From NCBI RefSeq assembly GCF_012524075.1, contig NZ_JAAZUI010000004.1, positions 62,001 to 126,000 of the forward strand: a DNA stretch of 64,000 nt. The letters run 5' to 3'. This DNA is from Lutibacter sp. B1. Its GTDB lineage: Bacteria; Bacteroidota; Bacteroidia; Flavobacteriales; Flavobacteriaceae. Both the position numbers and the translations under genes were made by a program. Below are positions 42,804 to 51,821 of this stretch, piece by piece. Positions within the stretch are counted from its first letter, which is position 1. Each line of letters begins with the position of its first letter. A model generated the notes under the pieces. It had not been told where the DNA came from. It did no database searches and saw nothing but the letters and a program-made list of their open reading frames with translations.

Positions 42804-44570
42804 TTATATTATTAATCTAACGCCACCTAATTCTTCAATTTTATAAGGAAATTTTTCACTGGGAGATCCAATAAACATAAAGTTGATAGGTATTTTCCAC
42901 TTATTGGAAAGTTCTCTAATAAGTTGTGGACTAAATTTTCCATCAATCACATTGAAATCAATTTTAATTTCGGGATATTCTTTCCCTAAAAATTCAATTT
43001 CATTTGGTAAGTTTGCCGGAACTTTATCACCTTTATCAAGTGCTAATACAATTTTAATTCTTTTTGTATGCTCATTTTTTATAATGTACATCATAACCTT
43101 GTTTAAAGTAGCTATATTATCTCCTTTTGTAAAAAACACAAATTCTTGAGCATTAATTTTGTTAATTGTACTAATTATTCTTTTGTCTGTTTTTAAAACA
43201 AAACTTCTAACAGGATCAAAAACAGAGTGTATTACATTAAGTAAAAATTTAAGTAAAAGAGTTCTATTAAGCATAATAACTATAAATATTACTGAAGGAA
43301 TAAAATAATCTAAAAATATTGCTAGGTTACTTGGTAAATCACCTTTAGGTTCCATTAAAATATTTCCTATTAAAGCAATTACTACAGCACTAATAGCAAT
43401 AAAAAGGCCTAACCATGAAGCTCTTTCGGGCCTAGGTAATTTACTTCTTCGTACTTTAAGTAAAATATTACCAATACCAAATAAAGCCATTACCGATAAG
43501 AAAGAAATGGTGTAAACTCCTGCAAGTAATTTTACGTTACCATTGGTTATGAGTAGTACAGAAACAGAAAGAAACAAGAACATAATAATAATTCTGTATG
43601 AACTTCCTCTTTTATTTTTCTTTAGAAAAAATTGAGGCATAATTCGGTCAAGAGTCATTCGTTCCAATAAACCTGAAACACCTACAAAACTTGTTAAAAC
43701 AGCACCACTTAAAACTAAAAAGGCATCAACAGCAACTAAAGTTGCAACCCAATTACCACCAACATGATTTGTCATTTCTATCAATAATGTATTTTGATAA
43801 GCATCGCTTTGTAAAACAGGAATTGTAAATAATGCCAAAGCCAAAATTGCCATTAACGGATTTATTATACTTACAATAGCCCACATATTTCTTAGCGTTT
43901 TTGGAAAAACACCATGTTTTTGTTCTTCAACAAAGTTAGCTGAACTTTCAAAACCTGAAACTCCTAACATAGAAGCCGCAAAACCAAAAAATATTGCGTT
44001 GGTAATACTGCCTCCTTTTATTGAAAAATGCCAATTCTCAAAAAACAAATCAACACCATTATAGGTTAAATAGTAAAAAATAAACCCGGCTAAAATAGCA
44101 AGTGATGTTAAATGAAATAGAAAAATTCCAATAGCTACTTTTGCTGATTCTGTTATACCTCCAATAGTAAGTAATGCAAAAACCAGCAGTAAACAAATTG
44201 TTGCTATAATAATTGGCATTGAAGGGATTAAATGATGTAAATAATGTATTGCTTCGTTGGCAGAAATTACTGCAGTAGCCATGTACGACAATAATGTTAA
44301 GGTTGCAGCAAATGAAGCCATCGATTTACTTGTAGTATTAAGTAATGCATTATAGGCTCCTCCGTTTAAAGGTAGCGCACCAACAACCTCTCCGTAAATT
44401 TTTCTAAAAAGAAATAATACGAAAGAGACAATAAGTAATGTTATCCATGCATATTGGCCGGCAAAGGCAATGGCAAGAGCTGATACGTATAAAACGGAAG
44501 AACTAATGTCGTTACCACAAATTGCTGTTGCTGCCAGCTCGTTTAACTTTTTGTGGACTTTAGTTTCCAT
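42804..44570 (-). CDS. APC-superfamily amino-acid permease with C-terminal stress-protein-like domain
   Basis: The 588-residue transporter has about twelve membrane helices up to residue 450. APC marks are GNDISSSVLYVSALAIAFAG near residue 20, GEVVGALPLNGGAYNALLN near 62, and GVSGFESSANFVEEQ near 208. The last 120 or so residues are soluble and fold-like a universal-stress domain (VFFTKGDNIATLNKVMMYII), perhaps regulatory. The substrate is probably an amino acid but cannot be named. It follows aspS by 9 bp and so is likely co-transcribed with it. Confidence 0.88.
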   Translation of the reverse strand: METKVHKKLNELAATAICGNDISSSVLYVSALAIAFAGQYAWITLLIVSFVLFLFRKIYGEVVGALPLNGGAYNALLNTTSKSMASFAATLTLLSYMATAVISANEAIHYLHHLIPSMPIIIATICLLLVFALLTIGGITESAKVAIGIFLFHLTSLAILAGFIFYYLTYNGVDLFFENWHFSIKGGSITNAIFFGFAASMLGVSGFESSANFVEEQKHGVFPKTLRNMWAIVSIINPLMAILALALFTIPVLQSDAYQNTLLIEMTNHVGGNWVATLVAVDAFLVLSGAVLTSFVGVSGLLERMTLDRIMPQFFLKKNKRGSSYRIIIMFLFLSVSVLLITNGNVKLLAGVYTISFLSVMALFGIGNILLKVRRSKLPRPERASWLGLFIAISAVVIALIGNILMEPKGDLPSNLAIFLDYFIPSVIFIVIMLNRTLLLKFLLNVIHSVFDPVRSFVLKTDKRIISTINKINAQEFVFFTKGDNIATLNKVMMYIIKNEHTKRIKIVLALDKGDKVPANLPNEIEFLGKEYPEIKIDFNVIDGKFSPQLIRELSNKWKIPINFMFIGSPSEKFPYKIEELGGVRLII

Positions 44571-44579
44571 GTTTAAAAT

Positions 44580-46328
44580 TTATAAGTCTATTTTTAAATT
44601 CAATTCTTTTAATTGTTCATCATCAATAGCAGAAGGAGCGTCAATCATTACATCTCTACCACTATTGTTTTTAGGAAATGCTATAAAATCTCTAATGGTT
44701 TCTTGTCCGCCTAAAATTGCTACCAATCTATCTAAACCAAAAGCTATACCGCCGTGAGGAGGAGCTCCAAACTCAAAAGCATTCATTAAAAAGCCAAATT
44801 GTTCCTTGGCTTTTTCAGGAGTAAAACCTAAATGATTAAACATTAAGGCTTGTGTAGCTTTATCGTGAATTCTAATTGAACCACCACCTATTTCATTTCC
44901 GTTTAAAACCAAATCATAAGCATTTGCTCTTACTTTTCCGGGATCGGTATCTAACAATGCAATATCTTGTGGTTTAGGTGATGTAAAAGGATGGTGCATA
45001 GCGTGGTAACGTTTAGTTTCTTCATCCCATTCCAATAAAGGAAAATCAACCACCCAAAGTGGTGCAAAAACATTTGATTTACGCAAACCTAAACGCGTAG
45101 CCATTTCCATACGTAAAGCACTTAGTTGAGCTCTAACTTTATCTGTTTCACCTGAAAGGAGACAAATTAAATCACCCGGTTTAGCACCTGTAATTGTAGC
45201 CCAGTTTGCTAAATCATTTTGATCATAAAACTTATCAACAGATGATTTGTAAGTTCCATCTTCATTACAACGAACATATACCATTCCTAAAGCACCAACT
45301 TGCGGACGTTTTACCCAATCAATCAGTTTATCAATTTCTTTTCTTGTATAACTATTTGCTTCAGGAACAGCAATTCCAACAACCAATTCGGCATTATTAA
45401 AAACACCAAAATCTTTATGTTTTGCTACTTCGTTTAATTCACCAAATTCCATTCCAAATCTAATATCAGGCTTGTCGTTTCCGTAGCGTCTCATAGCTTC
45501 ATCAAACGACATTCTTGGAAATTTATCAACCTCAACACCATTTACTTCTTTTAATAAGTGTCGTGTTAAACCTTCAAAAGTGTTTAAAATATCTTCTTGC
45601 TCAACAAAAGCCATTTCACAGTCAATTTGCGTAAATTCCGGCTGTCTGTCGGCACGTAAATCTTCATCTCTAAAACATTTTACAATCTGAAAGTATTTAT
45701 CCATTCCGCCAACCATTAGCAACTGCTTAAAAGTTTGTGGAGATTGAGGTAATGCATAAAACTGACCTTCATTCATTCGGCTTGGTACCACAAAATCACG
45801 CGCACCTTCAGGAGTAGATTTTATCAAATAAGGAGTTTCAACTTCAATAAAACCTTCATCAGAAAGGTACTTTCTGGTTTCCATAGCCACCTTATGGCGA
45901 AACATTAAGTTGTTTTTTACCGGATTTCTTCTAATATCCAAATAACGATATTTCATTCTAAGCTCATCACCACCATCAGTTTGGTCTTCAATAGTAAAAG
46001 GCGGAACAATAGATTTGTTTAAAATAGTAAGTTCTTTAACTAAAATTTCAACATCACCTGTAGGCATATTGCTGTTTTTAGATACACGCTCTATAACTTC
46101 GCCTTTAACCTGAATTACAAATTCTCTTCCTAGAGTTTTTGCGCGGTTTACCATTTCTTTAGGTGTACGCTCTTCATCAAAAATAAGCTGCGTAATTCCG
46201 TATCTATCGCGCAAATCAACCCAAATCATAAAACCTTTATCACGAGATTTTTGTACCCATCCGGCCAAAGTCACCGTTTGCCCTACATTTTCTATTCGTA
46301 ATTCTCCGTTAGAATGTGTCCTGTACAT
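44580..46328 (-). CDS. aspS: aspartyl-tRNA synthetase
   Basis: Class II synthetase charging tRNA-Asp, 582 residues from the ATG at 46328 ([11 protein letters not shown]). The N-terminal OB domain binds the anticodon ([20 protein letters not shown]). Motif 2 is [18 protein letters not shown]. The bacterial insertion domain contains [10 protein letters not shown], and motif 3 is [16 protein letters not shown] longer frame from 46355 overlaps the -7 box and is rejected. First gene of a unit with the APC permease. Confidence 0.96.
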   Translation of the reverse strand: MYRTHSNGELRIENVGQTVTLAGWVQKSRDKGFMIWVDLRDRYGITQLIFDEERTPKEMVNRAKTLGREFVIQVKGEVIERVSKNSNMPTGDVEILVKELTILNKSIVPPFTIEDQTDGGDELRMKYRYLDIRRNPVKNNLMFRHKVAMETRKYLSDEGFIEVETPYLIKSTPEGARDFVVPSRMNEGQFYALPQSPQTFKQLLMVGGMDKYFQIVKCFRDEDLRADRQPEFTQIDCEMAFVEQEDILNTFEGLTRHLLKEVNGVEVDKFPRMSFDEAMRRYGNDKPDIRFGMEFGELNEVAKHKDFGVFNNAELVVGIAVPEANSYTRKEIDKLIDWVKRPQVGALGMVYVRCNEDGTYKSSVDKFYDQNDLANWATITGAKPGDLICLLSGETDKVRAQLSALRMEMATRLGLRKSNVFAPLWVVDFPLLEWDEETKRYHAMHHPFTSPKPQDIALLDTDPGKVRANAYDLVLNGNEIGGGSIRIHDKATQALMFNHLGFTPEKAKEQFGFLMNAFEFGAPPHGGIAFGLDRLVAILGGQETIRDFIAFPKNNSGRDVMIDAPSAIDDEQLKELNLKIDL

Positions 46329-46352
46329 TGTATTTTTTTTAAAAAGAATGTG

Positions 46353-46360
46353 CAAATTTA
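46353..46360 (-). promoter_or_regulatory. -7 promoter element of aspS
   Basis: TAAATTTG on the minus strand, 24 nt before the ATG at 46328. Confidence 0.55.
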
Positions 46361-46401
46361 ATCAATTCCAATATAGTATAAGCAGTAATTAATTATTTTT
46401 T

Positions 46402-46495
46402 GGGCGTTCCATTTGCAAAAGCAAATGTCAGGCTCTCGGCACTCGCTTTTTAGCTGTTGCTAAAAGAGCTCATACAAAGCCTCCATCCTTAACGC
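46402..46495 (+). repeat. structured intergenic element, candidate flavobacterial repeat or RNA
   Basis: About 94 nt, richer in GC than its surroundings, between aspS and the acyl-CoA ligase gene. Nested pairings are visible: closing helix GCGTT (46404-46408) with AACGC (46491-46495); hairpin ATTTGC-AAAA-GCAAAT (46411-46426); inner helix AGGCT (46430-46434) with AGCCT (46478-46482); hairpin TTTTAGC-TGTT-GCTAAAA (46448-46465). It has no useful reading frame. From memory, similar GGGCGTT...TTAACGC elements are dispersed in flavobacterial genomes and may correspond to a Rfam family such as Flavo-1, which I cannot check. Confidence 0.6.
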
Positions 46496-46565
46496 AAAAC
46501 GGTTAAAACGCAAATTTTATGAAAACATTAAAGCTATTATTATAATTAGGTAATATAAACATCAT

Positions 46566-46573
46566 TATATTTG
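46566..46573 (+). promoter_or_regulatory. -7 promoter element of the acyl-CoA ligase gene
   Basis: TATATTTG, 41 nt before the ATG at 46615. Confidence 0.5.
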
Positions 46574-46614
46574 CATTCGCTTTAGTTTAAAGCACAACAA
46601 TTTAATTTAAAAGT

Positions 46615-48411
46615 ATGGGTTACAAGCATATTGGAGGATTCATTAAAGAAAGAGCAGCAAAGTACCAACAAAAAAATGCCCTTTATTACAAAGGTAAAAC
46701 AACTAAAGATTGGATAGGAATTTCTTGGATAGCATTAGAAGAAAAAATGCAAAAAACATCCAAAGCTTTAGTTCACTTCGGAATACAAGAACATCAAAAT
46801 ATAGCTATTTTTTCTCAAAATAAACCGGAATGGATTATTGCAGATTTAGCCATAATGGCGATAAGAGGCGTTACTGTACCGCTCTACGCTACAAATTCAA
46901 AAGCTGAAGTTGAATACATAGTAAATGATGCTGAAATTAGTGTATTGTTTGTTGGTGAGCAAGAACAGTTTGATAAAGCAATTGAACTTTCAAAAACGAA
47001 TAAATATTTAAAACTAATAGTTGCTTTTGATACTAAAATCGATCTAAAAAATGCTGCAAACGCTGTATATTTTAACGATTTTATTGAACAACCGTTTACC
47101 AAATCTGTAGAAACAGAACTTCAAAAAAGATATTACGAAAGTGAATTGGACGATTTGGCAAGTATTATTTACACATCCGGTACTACAGGAGAGCCAAAAG
47201 GTGTTATGCTAAATCACCATAATTTTTCTGAAGTTTTAGAAGCACATGATTATGATTTAAACGTTACTGATGAAGATACTTCATTAGGATTTTTACCTTT
47301 AAGCCACGTGTATGAACGTACTTGGGTGTTGTTTTGTTTGTATAAAGGAGTTTCAATTTATATCAATCAAAATCCAAAATTAATAGCCAAAGTAATACAA
47401 GAAGTTAAGCCAACTTTAATGTGTACAGTACCACGTATTTTTGAAAAAATTTACGCAGCTATTGACGATAAAAGTAAGGAAGCTTCCCCTATAAAAAAGA
47501 AATTTATGGTTTGGGGATTAAAAGTGGGTAATAATTACTACAACTGGCATAAAAGAATTGACAAACCGGTTCCTTTCATTTTAAAATTAAAATACAAAAT
47601 AGCACATAAGTTGGTGTTAAGTACATTGCAAGGTGTATTTGGTGGAAGAATCAAATTTATGCCATGCGGAGGTGCTCCTTTATCAAAAGAATTGGTTAAG
47701 TTTTTTCACTCCTTCGGTTTAAATATCAAATGTGGTTATGGTTTAACTGAAACTACAGCAACGGTAAGTTTATTTAGCGATACAAATTTCGAATTTAACT
47801 CAGCCGGAAAACCTTTAAAAGGCACACAAGTTAAAATTGGAGAAAACAACGAAATTTTAGTAAAAGGTCCCGGTGTAATGCAAGGCTATTACAAAAAGCC
47901 TGAAGAAACAGCTAAAGTTTTTAAAAACGGATGGTTTTGTACAGGCGATGCAGGTAAAATTGATGAAAAAGGTAATTTAATTATTACCGACAGAATTAAA
48001 GATTTAATGAAAACTTCCGGAGGAAAATACATTGCTCCTCAAAAACTGGAAACTGCCCTAATCAACGATTCTTTTATTGAGCAAATTGCCGTAATTGGTG
48101 ATCAACAAAAATATGTAACCGCTTTAGCAGTTCCAAGTTTTGAAAATTTAAAAGAATATGCTTTAAAACACAAAATAAACTTTAACACTATTGAAGAGTT
48201 AATTGCTCACAATCAAATTAAAGATATGTTTGAAAAACGTTTTGAAGAATTACAAAGAGAATTTTCTGTTTTTGAAAAAATTAAAAAATTTACTTTATTA
48301 CCAAAAGAGTTTAGTATTGAAGCCGGTGAAATAACTGCAACACTTAAGTTAAAGCGTAAAGTTATTGAACAAAGATATCATGAGCTCATCAAAAAAATGT
48401 ATGCAGAATAA
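46615..48411 (+). CDS. long-chain fatty-acid--CoA ligase
   Basis: AMP-forming acyl-CoA synthetase of 598 residues. The AMP loop is IIYTSGTTGEPKGVML near residue 185, followed by FLPLSHVYERTWVLFCLYKG, the GYGLTETTATVSLFS motif near 380, the hinge GWFCTGDAGKIDEKGNLIITD and the late lysine region KTSGGKYIAPQKLE. It is of the long-chain type found in Bacteroidota and activates fatty acids for breakdown or lipid synthesis. A small ACAAC/GTTGT hairpin follows (48411-48425), weak as a terminator, before rsmI. Confidence 0.93.
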   Translation: MGYKHIGGFIKERAAKYQQKNALYYKGKTTKDWIGISWIALEEKMQKTSKALVHFGIQEHQNIAIFSQNKPEWIIADLAIMAIRGVTVPLYATNSKAEVEYIVNDAEISVLFVGEQEQFDKAIELSKTNKYLKLIVAFDTKIDLKNAANAVYFNDFIEQPFTKSVETELQKRYYESELDDLASIIYTSGTTGEPKGVMLNHHNFSEVLEAHDYDLNVTDEDTSLGFLPLSHVYERTWVLFCLYKGVSIYINQNPKLIAKVIQEVKPTLMCTVPRIFEKIYAAIDDKSKEASPIKKKFMVWGLKVGNNYYNWHKRIDKPVPFILKLKYKIAHKLVLSTLQGVFGGRIKFMPCGGAPLSKELVKFFHSFGLNIKCGYGLTETTATVSLFSDTNFEFNSAGKPLKGTQVKIGENNEILVKGPGVMQGYYKKPEETAKVFKNGWFCTGDAGKIDEKGNLIITDRIKDLMKTSGGKYIAPQKLETALINDSFIEQIAVIGDQQKYVTALAVPSFENLKEYALKHKINFNTIEELIAHNQIKDMFEKRFEELQREFSVFEKIKKFTLLPKEFSIEAGEITATLKLKRKVIEQRYHELIKKMYAE

Positions 48412-48450
48412 CAACTTTATGTTGTATTTTTAATTCAAAACTTTCAGATT

Positions 48451-49125
48451 TTGGACTCAAAATTATATTTAGTACCTACACCTATCGGTAATTTAGAAGA
48501 TATGACTTTTAGAGCTGTAAAAGTTTTAAAAGAAGTTGATGTTATTTTAGCAGAAGATACGCGTACAAGCGGTAAGTTATTAAAACATTTAGAAATTACA
48601 ACACCTATGCAAAGTCACCATATGCATAATGAGCATAAAATGGTTGACAGAATTGTACAACGTATTAAAAATGGTGAAACAATAGCGTTAATTTCTGATG
48701 CCGGTACACCCGCAATTTCAGATCCCGGTTTTTTACTAAGTAGAGCTTGTATTGAAGCAGGTATAGAAATTGAATGTTTGCCCGGTGCCACAGCTTTTGT
48801 TCCTGCATTGGTAAACAGTGGTTTGCCAAATGATAAATTTGTTTTTGAAGGTTTTTTACCGGTAAAAAAAGGAAGACAAACGCGTTTAACTTTTTTAGCT
48901 GAAGAAACCAGAACAATGATTTTTTATGAATCTCCACATAAATTAGTAAAAACGCTAACCAATTTTGCCGAATATTTTGGTGAAGAGCGTCCAATTTCCG
49001 TTTCGCGTGAATTAACTAAATTGTACGAAGAAACAGTTCGGGGAACTGTTGCCGAAGCAATTGTACATTTTACCAATAAACCGCCAAAAGGTGAATTTGT
49101 TATTGTAGTTGGTGGAAAAAAATAA
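48451..49125 (+). CDS. rsmI: 16S rRNA (cytidine1402-2'-O)-methyltransferase
   Basis: SAM-dependent methyltransferase of 224 residues acting on the decoding site of 16S rRNA. It opens with KLYLVPTPIGNLEDMTFRAV, followed by LAEDTRTSGKLLKH, ALISDAGTPAISDPGFLLSR and LPGATAFVPALVNSGLP, all diagnostic of the RsmI (tetrapyrrole-methylase fold) family. The start is TTG at 48451; there is no ATG before the conserved first strand. It is downstream of the acyl-CoA ligase gene by 39 bp and converges with the XRE regulator gene, 1 bp apart. Confidence 0.95.
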   Translation: MDSKLYLVPTPIGNLEDMTFRAVKVLKEVDVILAEDTRTSGKLLKHLEITTPMQSHHMHNEHKMVDRIVQRIKNGETIALISDAGTPAISDPGFLLSRACIEAGIEIECLPGATAFVPALVNSGLPNDKFVFEGFLPVKKGRQTRLTFLAEETRTMIFYESPHKLVKTLTNFAEYFGEERPISVSRELTKLYEETVRGTVAEAIVHFTNKPPKGEFVIVVGGKK

Positions 49126-49126
49126 T

Positions 49127-49321
49127 TTATTCTTCTATATCAAATAAATATTCAACCGTAACATTAAAAAACCGAGCCATTTTTATAGCTAAAGTAACAG
49201 ATGGGTTAAATTTATTCTTTTCAATTGCGTGTATAGTTTGCCTCGATACATTTAACTTTTCAGCCAAATCAGCTTGAGTTAAATCATGTCTTGCACGTTC
49301 TACTTTTACTAGATTCTTCAT
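49127..49321 (-). CDS. XRE-family helix-turn-helix regulator
   Basis: A 64-residue single-domain regulator of the YozG/YgzD size. The HTH is QADLAEKLNVSRQTIHAIEK (residues about 17-36), followed by PSVTLAIKMARFFNVTVEYL typical of this small group. It is transcribed after the membrane protein gene, overlapping its stop by 1 bp. In such pairs the small repressor usually controls its own operon; a perfect inverted repeat over the operon promoter fits this. Confidence 0.92.
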   Translation of the reverse strand: MKNLVKVERARHDLTQADLAEKLNVSRQTIHAIEKNKFNPSVTLAIKMARFFNVTVEYLFDIEE

Positions 49322-49764
49322 TAATCCATTCTTTTTTTAATTGAAAAAATGGTAAAATAAAATATTAGATAAATCATTATAAAATAATCTAAAGTTAATT
49401 TTAAATCTTTTGAAAAAGAATATAACAAAATAGAAAGTATCAATCCAATAATTGCTGAAAGTTGATAAGATTCTAATCGTAATTTGTCAATATAATCATC
49501 TTCTATTTTCTCTTTTGAAATCATATAAATCAGTATGCCAATAATTCCTAATATTTCAAAGAAATGAGTTAAGTTTTCTCCAAAATAGGATGAAAATGTA
49601 AATACGTTTTCATTTATTGGGAGTATGTGATTTCTACTACTGGCTACATTGTATCCTGAATTAAATCCATCAATAAAATCATCCCCAACACCCAAAAAGG
49701 AGAATACAAGAAATACAACTAATCCTAATTTTTTACACCAATTTGGTAATATTTGTAATTTCAT
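49321..49764 (-). CDS. membrane protein paired with the XRE regulator
   Basis: The 147-residue protein has four hydrophobic segments (about residues 12-28, 62-82, 96-115 and 122-140). It has a periplasmic loop FIDGFNSGYNVASSRNHILP between the first two and ends in a basic tail (SIKKRMD). I recognise no named family, although small membrane proteins (for example DUF2975/DUF2178-like) often pair with YozG-type regulators. First gene of the two-gene unit under the 49783-49806 operator. Confidence 0.72.
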   Translation of the reverse strand: MKLQILPNWCKKLGLVVFLVFSFLGVGDDFIDGFNSGYNVASSRNHILPINENVFTFSSYFGENLTHFFEILGIIGILIYMISKEKIEDDYIDKLRLESYQLSAIIGLILSILLYSFSKDLKLTLDYFIMIYLIFYFTIFSIKKRMD

Positions 49765-49781
49765 AATCTATTATTTTTATA

Positions 49782-49806
49782 CAAATGTAAATAAAACTTT
49801 ACATTT
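49782..49806 (-). promoter_or_regulatory. operator over the -7 box of the XRE/membrane-protein operon
   Basis: AAATGTAAA (49783-49791), six bases, TTTACATTT (49798-49806): perfect 9-bp arms. The minus-strand -7 box TACATTTG (49789-49782) lies in one arm, so a bound repressor would block the promoter. The ATG is 17 nt further on. Confidence 0.7.
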
Positions 49807-49898
49807 AGTTATAAAAAATAGAAAATAATTATAAAATTTATTAAGGATGATTTGAATAAAAAGCATCAAAAAGAGTATAGAATCAGCTCTATTTCCCT

Positions 49899-50465
49899 TT
49901 AAAAAGTTGTTGAATTTAATTTATTTTTAAGTGATTTAACATCAATTGATTCAAGTAACTCTAATACATTTGGATATAATAGTTTATGATAACCAAAACG
50001 TTTATCAGTAAATTCTGCGATAGCTTTATCTTTTGGCCAGTTTTCAAATACCATTCTGTAAGCAGCTACAATTACACCTGTTCTATCAGAGCCATACCAA
50101 CAGTGTATAAGAATTGGTTTTTCTGCTTCTTTAATAATTTTTAATGACTCAAAAATATCGTTATTGCTAAATTTAGAAGTTTTTATAGGAAAATGCATTA
50201 ATTTTAATTGAGTATTTTTTGATTTTTTTAAATCTTTATTCTTCTTTCTCAAATTAAGAACAGTTTTAATATCCGCATTTTCAATTTCTTGCATACCTTT
50301 TTTTGAAGGTTGCTCAGATCTATATAAAAAATCATTTAATTTATAGAGATTATCAAAATTAGCTGATTCTATTTTTTCAATTACAGGAATAGGATTACTA
50401 CCAAAATTTATAGTAAAACTAAAAGAAAATACTGATAGTAAAACTATATATTTTAATTTTTGCAT
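49899..50465 (-). CDS. exported tyrosine/dual-specificity-type phosphatase
   Basis: The 188-residue protein has a probable signal peptide (MQKLKYIVLLSVFSFSFTIN). A cysteine-phosphatase domain follows, with LYRSEQPSKKGMQEIENADI, VLNLRKKNK and the P-loop ILIHCWYGSDRTGVIVAAYR near residue 120. The catalytic Cys and Arg and the general-acid region are in place. The HCxxGxDRTG form resembles bacterial DSP/PTP-like enzymes that act on phosphotyrosine, phosphoinositides or inositol phosphates. Export suggests an extracytoplasmic substrate. It stands alone with no obvious partner. Confidence 0.85.
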   Translation of the reverse strand: MQKLKYIVLLSVFSFSFTINFGSNPIPVIEKIESANFDNLYKLNDFLYRSEQPSKKGMQEIENADIKTVLNLRKKNKDLKKSKNTQLKLMHFPIKTSKFSNNDIFESLKIIKEAEKPILIHCWYGSDRTGVIVAAYRMVFENWPKDKAIAEFTDKRFGYHKLLYPNVLELLESIDVKSLKNKLNSTTF

Positions 50466-50634
50466 TGTTGTTGTATTTTTAGTTAACGATTTATAAGCAA
50501 TAAGTTTAAAAATTATGAATACTGTAATTTTATCAATCGTGTGACATAGTGTTTTGTTGGTTTAATTATCAAAAATTAGACCATAAAATTTATGCTTGTA
50601 AAACAATAGCTTGTAATTTAATTGAAACATTATT

Positions 50635-51795
50635 TTAATAACTCATTCCTACAATTTTTTCAACATCAGCAGGAGTTAATTTTTGGTATTCACCTAGTCC
50701 AAGCCAACCTCGTTCTGTAAAACGTTTTGAAATTATTTCAGCAGTTCCTTCATATTCATCAGTATATTCAGAAAGCTTCGTTTTAATATCTAAAGACTGG
50801 AAAAAATCTCTTGTTTTTTCAATTCCGGCTTTTGCTTTTTCTTCAGTAGTTCCTTCAGTAACATTCCAAACACGCTCTGCATATTGTGCCAATTTTTCCT
50901 TTTTACTTTCAAAATTATAGGTGTAATGGTTTGGTGCAATAATTGCTAAGGTTCTTGCATGATCTATGCCAAATAAAGCAGTTAGTTCGTGTCCCATTGC
51001 ATGTACAGCCCAATCATTAGGCACTCCTTTTTGAATGAGTCCATTTAATGCCATAGTACAACTCCACATAAAATTTGCCGCAGCTTTATAGTCAGAAGGG
51101 TCTTTTATAATTGCAGGAGCCACTTCAATTAATGTTTGTAAAATGCTTTCAGCAAATCTGTCTTGTAATAAAGCGCCTATAGGATATGTCATGTATTGTT
51201 CTAAAACATGCGTATAAGCATCTGTAACGCCGTTTGCCAATTGTCGTTTTGGAATTGAATGTACTACTTGTGGGTCCAAAATTGAAAATACAGGAAATAA
51301 ACCGGGACCTCCCATAGCTAATTTTTCTTTGGTTTCTTCACGGGTAATCACTGAGCCTGAATTCATTTCCGATCCGGTAGCAGGTAAAGTTAAAACTGTT
51401 CCAAATGGCATACCTTTTAAGGTGCGTACATTGTTAGCTAATATATCCCAAGGAGAATCGCCTTTATATAAAGCTGCAGCCGACAAAAACTTGGTTCCAT
51501 CAATTACAGAACCTCCTCCAACAGCTAATAAAAAAGTAATGTTTTCACTTTTAATCACTTTTAAAGCATCCAATAAAATTTCATATTCCGGATTTGCAGG
51601 AATTCCTCCAAATTCAACAACTTCAAAGTTCGAAAGGGCTTTTTTTACTTGGTTGTAAATGCCATTCTTTTTAATACTTCCACCTCCGTAAAGCATTAAT
51701 ATTTTAGCATTTTCGGGTATTTCTTTTGTAAGATTTTCTATTTGACCTTTGCCAAAAAGTATTTTGGTAGGGTTTATTAATTCAAAATTATTCAT
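50635..51795 (-). CDS. iron-dependent alcohol dehydrogenase, YqhD-like
   Basis: The 386-residue enzyme belongs to the group III iron-type alcohol dehydrogenases and is close in length and motifs to YqhD (387 residues). It has the nucleotide loop LLAVGGGSVIDGTKFLSAA near residue 95 and VLTLPATGSEMNSGSVI near 138. The metal ligands are in DAYTHVLEQYMTYP and in AMGHELTALFGIDHARTLA. YqhD reduces many short aldehydes with NADPH. It is the last gene of the TetR-led operon, 26 bp after the flavin oxidoreductase gene, and fits an aldehyde-clearing role. Confidence 0.92.
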   Translation of the reverse strand: MNNFELINPTKILFGKGQIENLTKEIPENAKILMLYGGGSIKKNGIYNQVKKALSNFEVVEFGGIPANPEYEILLDALKVIKSENITFLLAVGGGSVIDGTKFLSAAALYKGDSPWDILANNVRTLKGMPFGTVLTLPATGSEMNSGSVITREETKEKLAMGGPGLFPVFSILDPQVVHSIPKRQLANGVTDAYTHVLEQYMTYPIGALLQDRFAESILQTLIEVAPAIIKDPSDYKAAANFMWSCTMALNGLIQKGVPNDWAVHAMGHELTALFGIDHARTLAIIAPNHYTYNFESKKEKLAQYAERVWNVTEGTTEEKAKAGIEKTRDFFQSLDIKTKLSEYTDEYEGTAEIISKRFTERGWLGLGEYQKLTPADVEKIVGMSY

Positions 51796-51821
51796 AATAA
51801 GGAATTTATATTTTTATAGTA

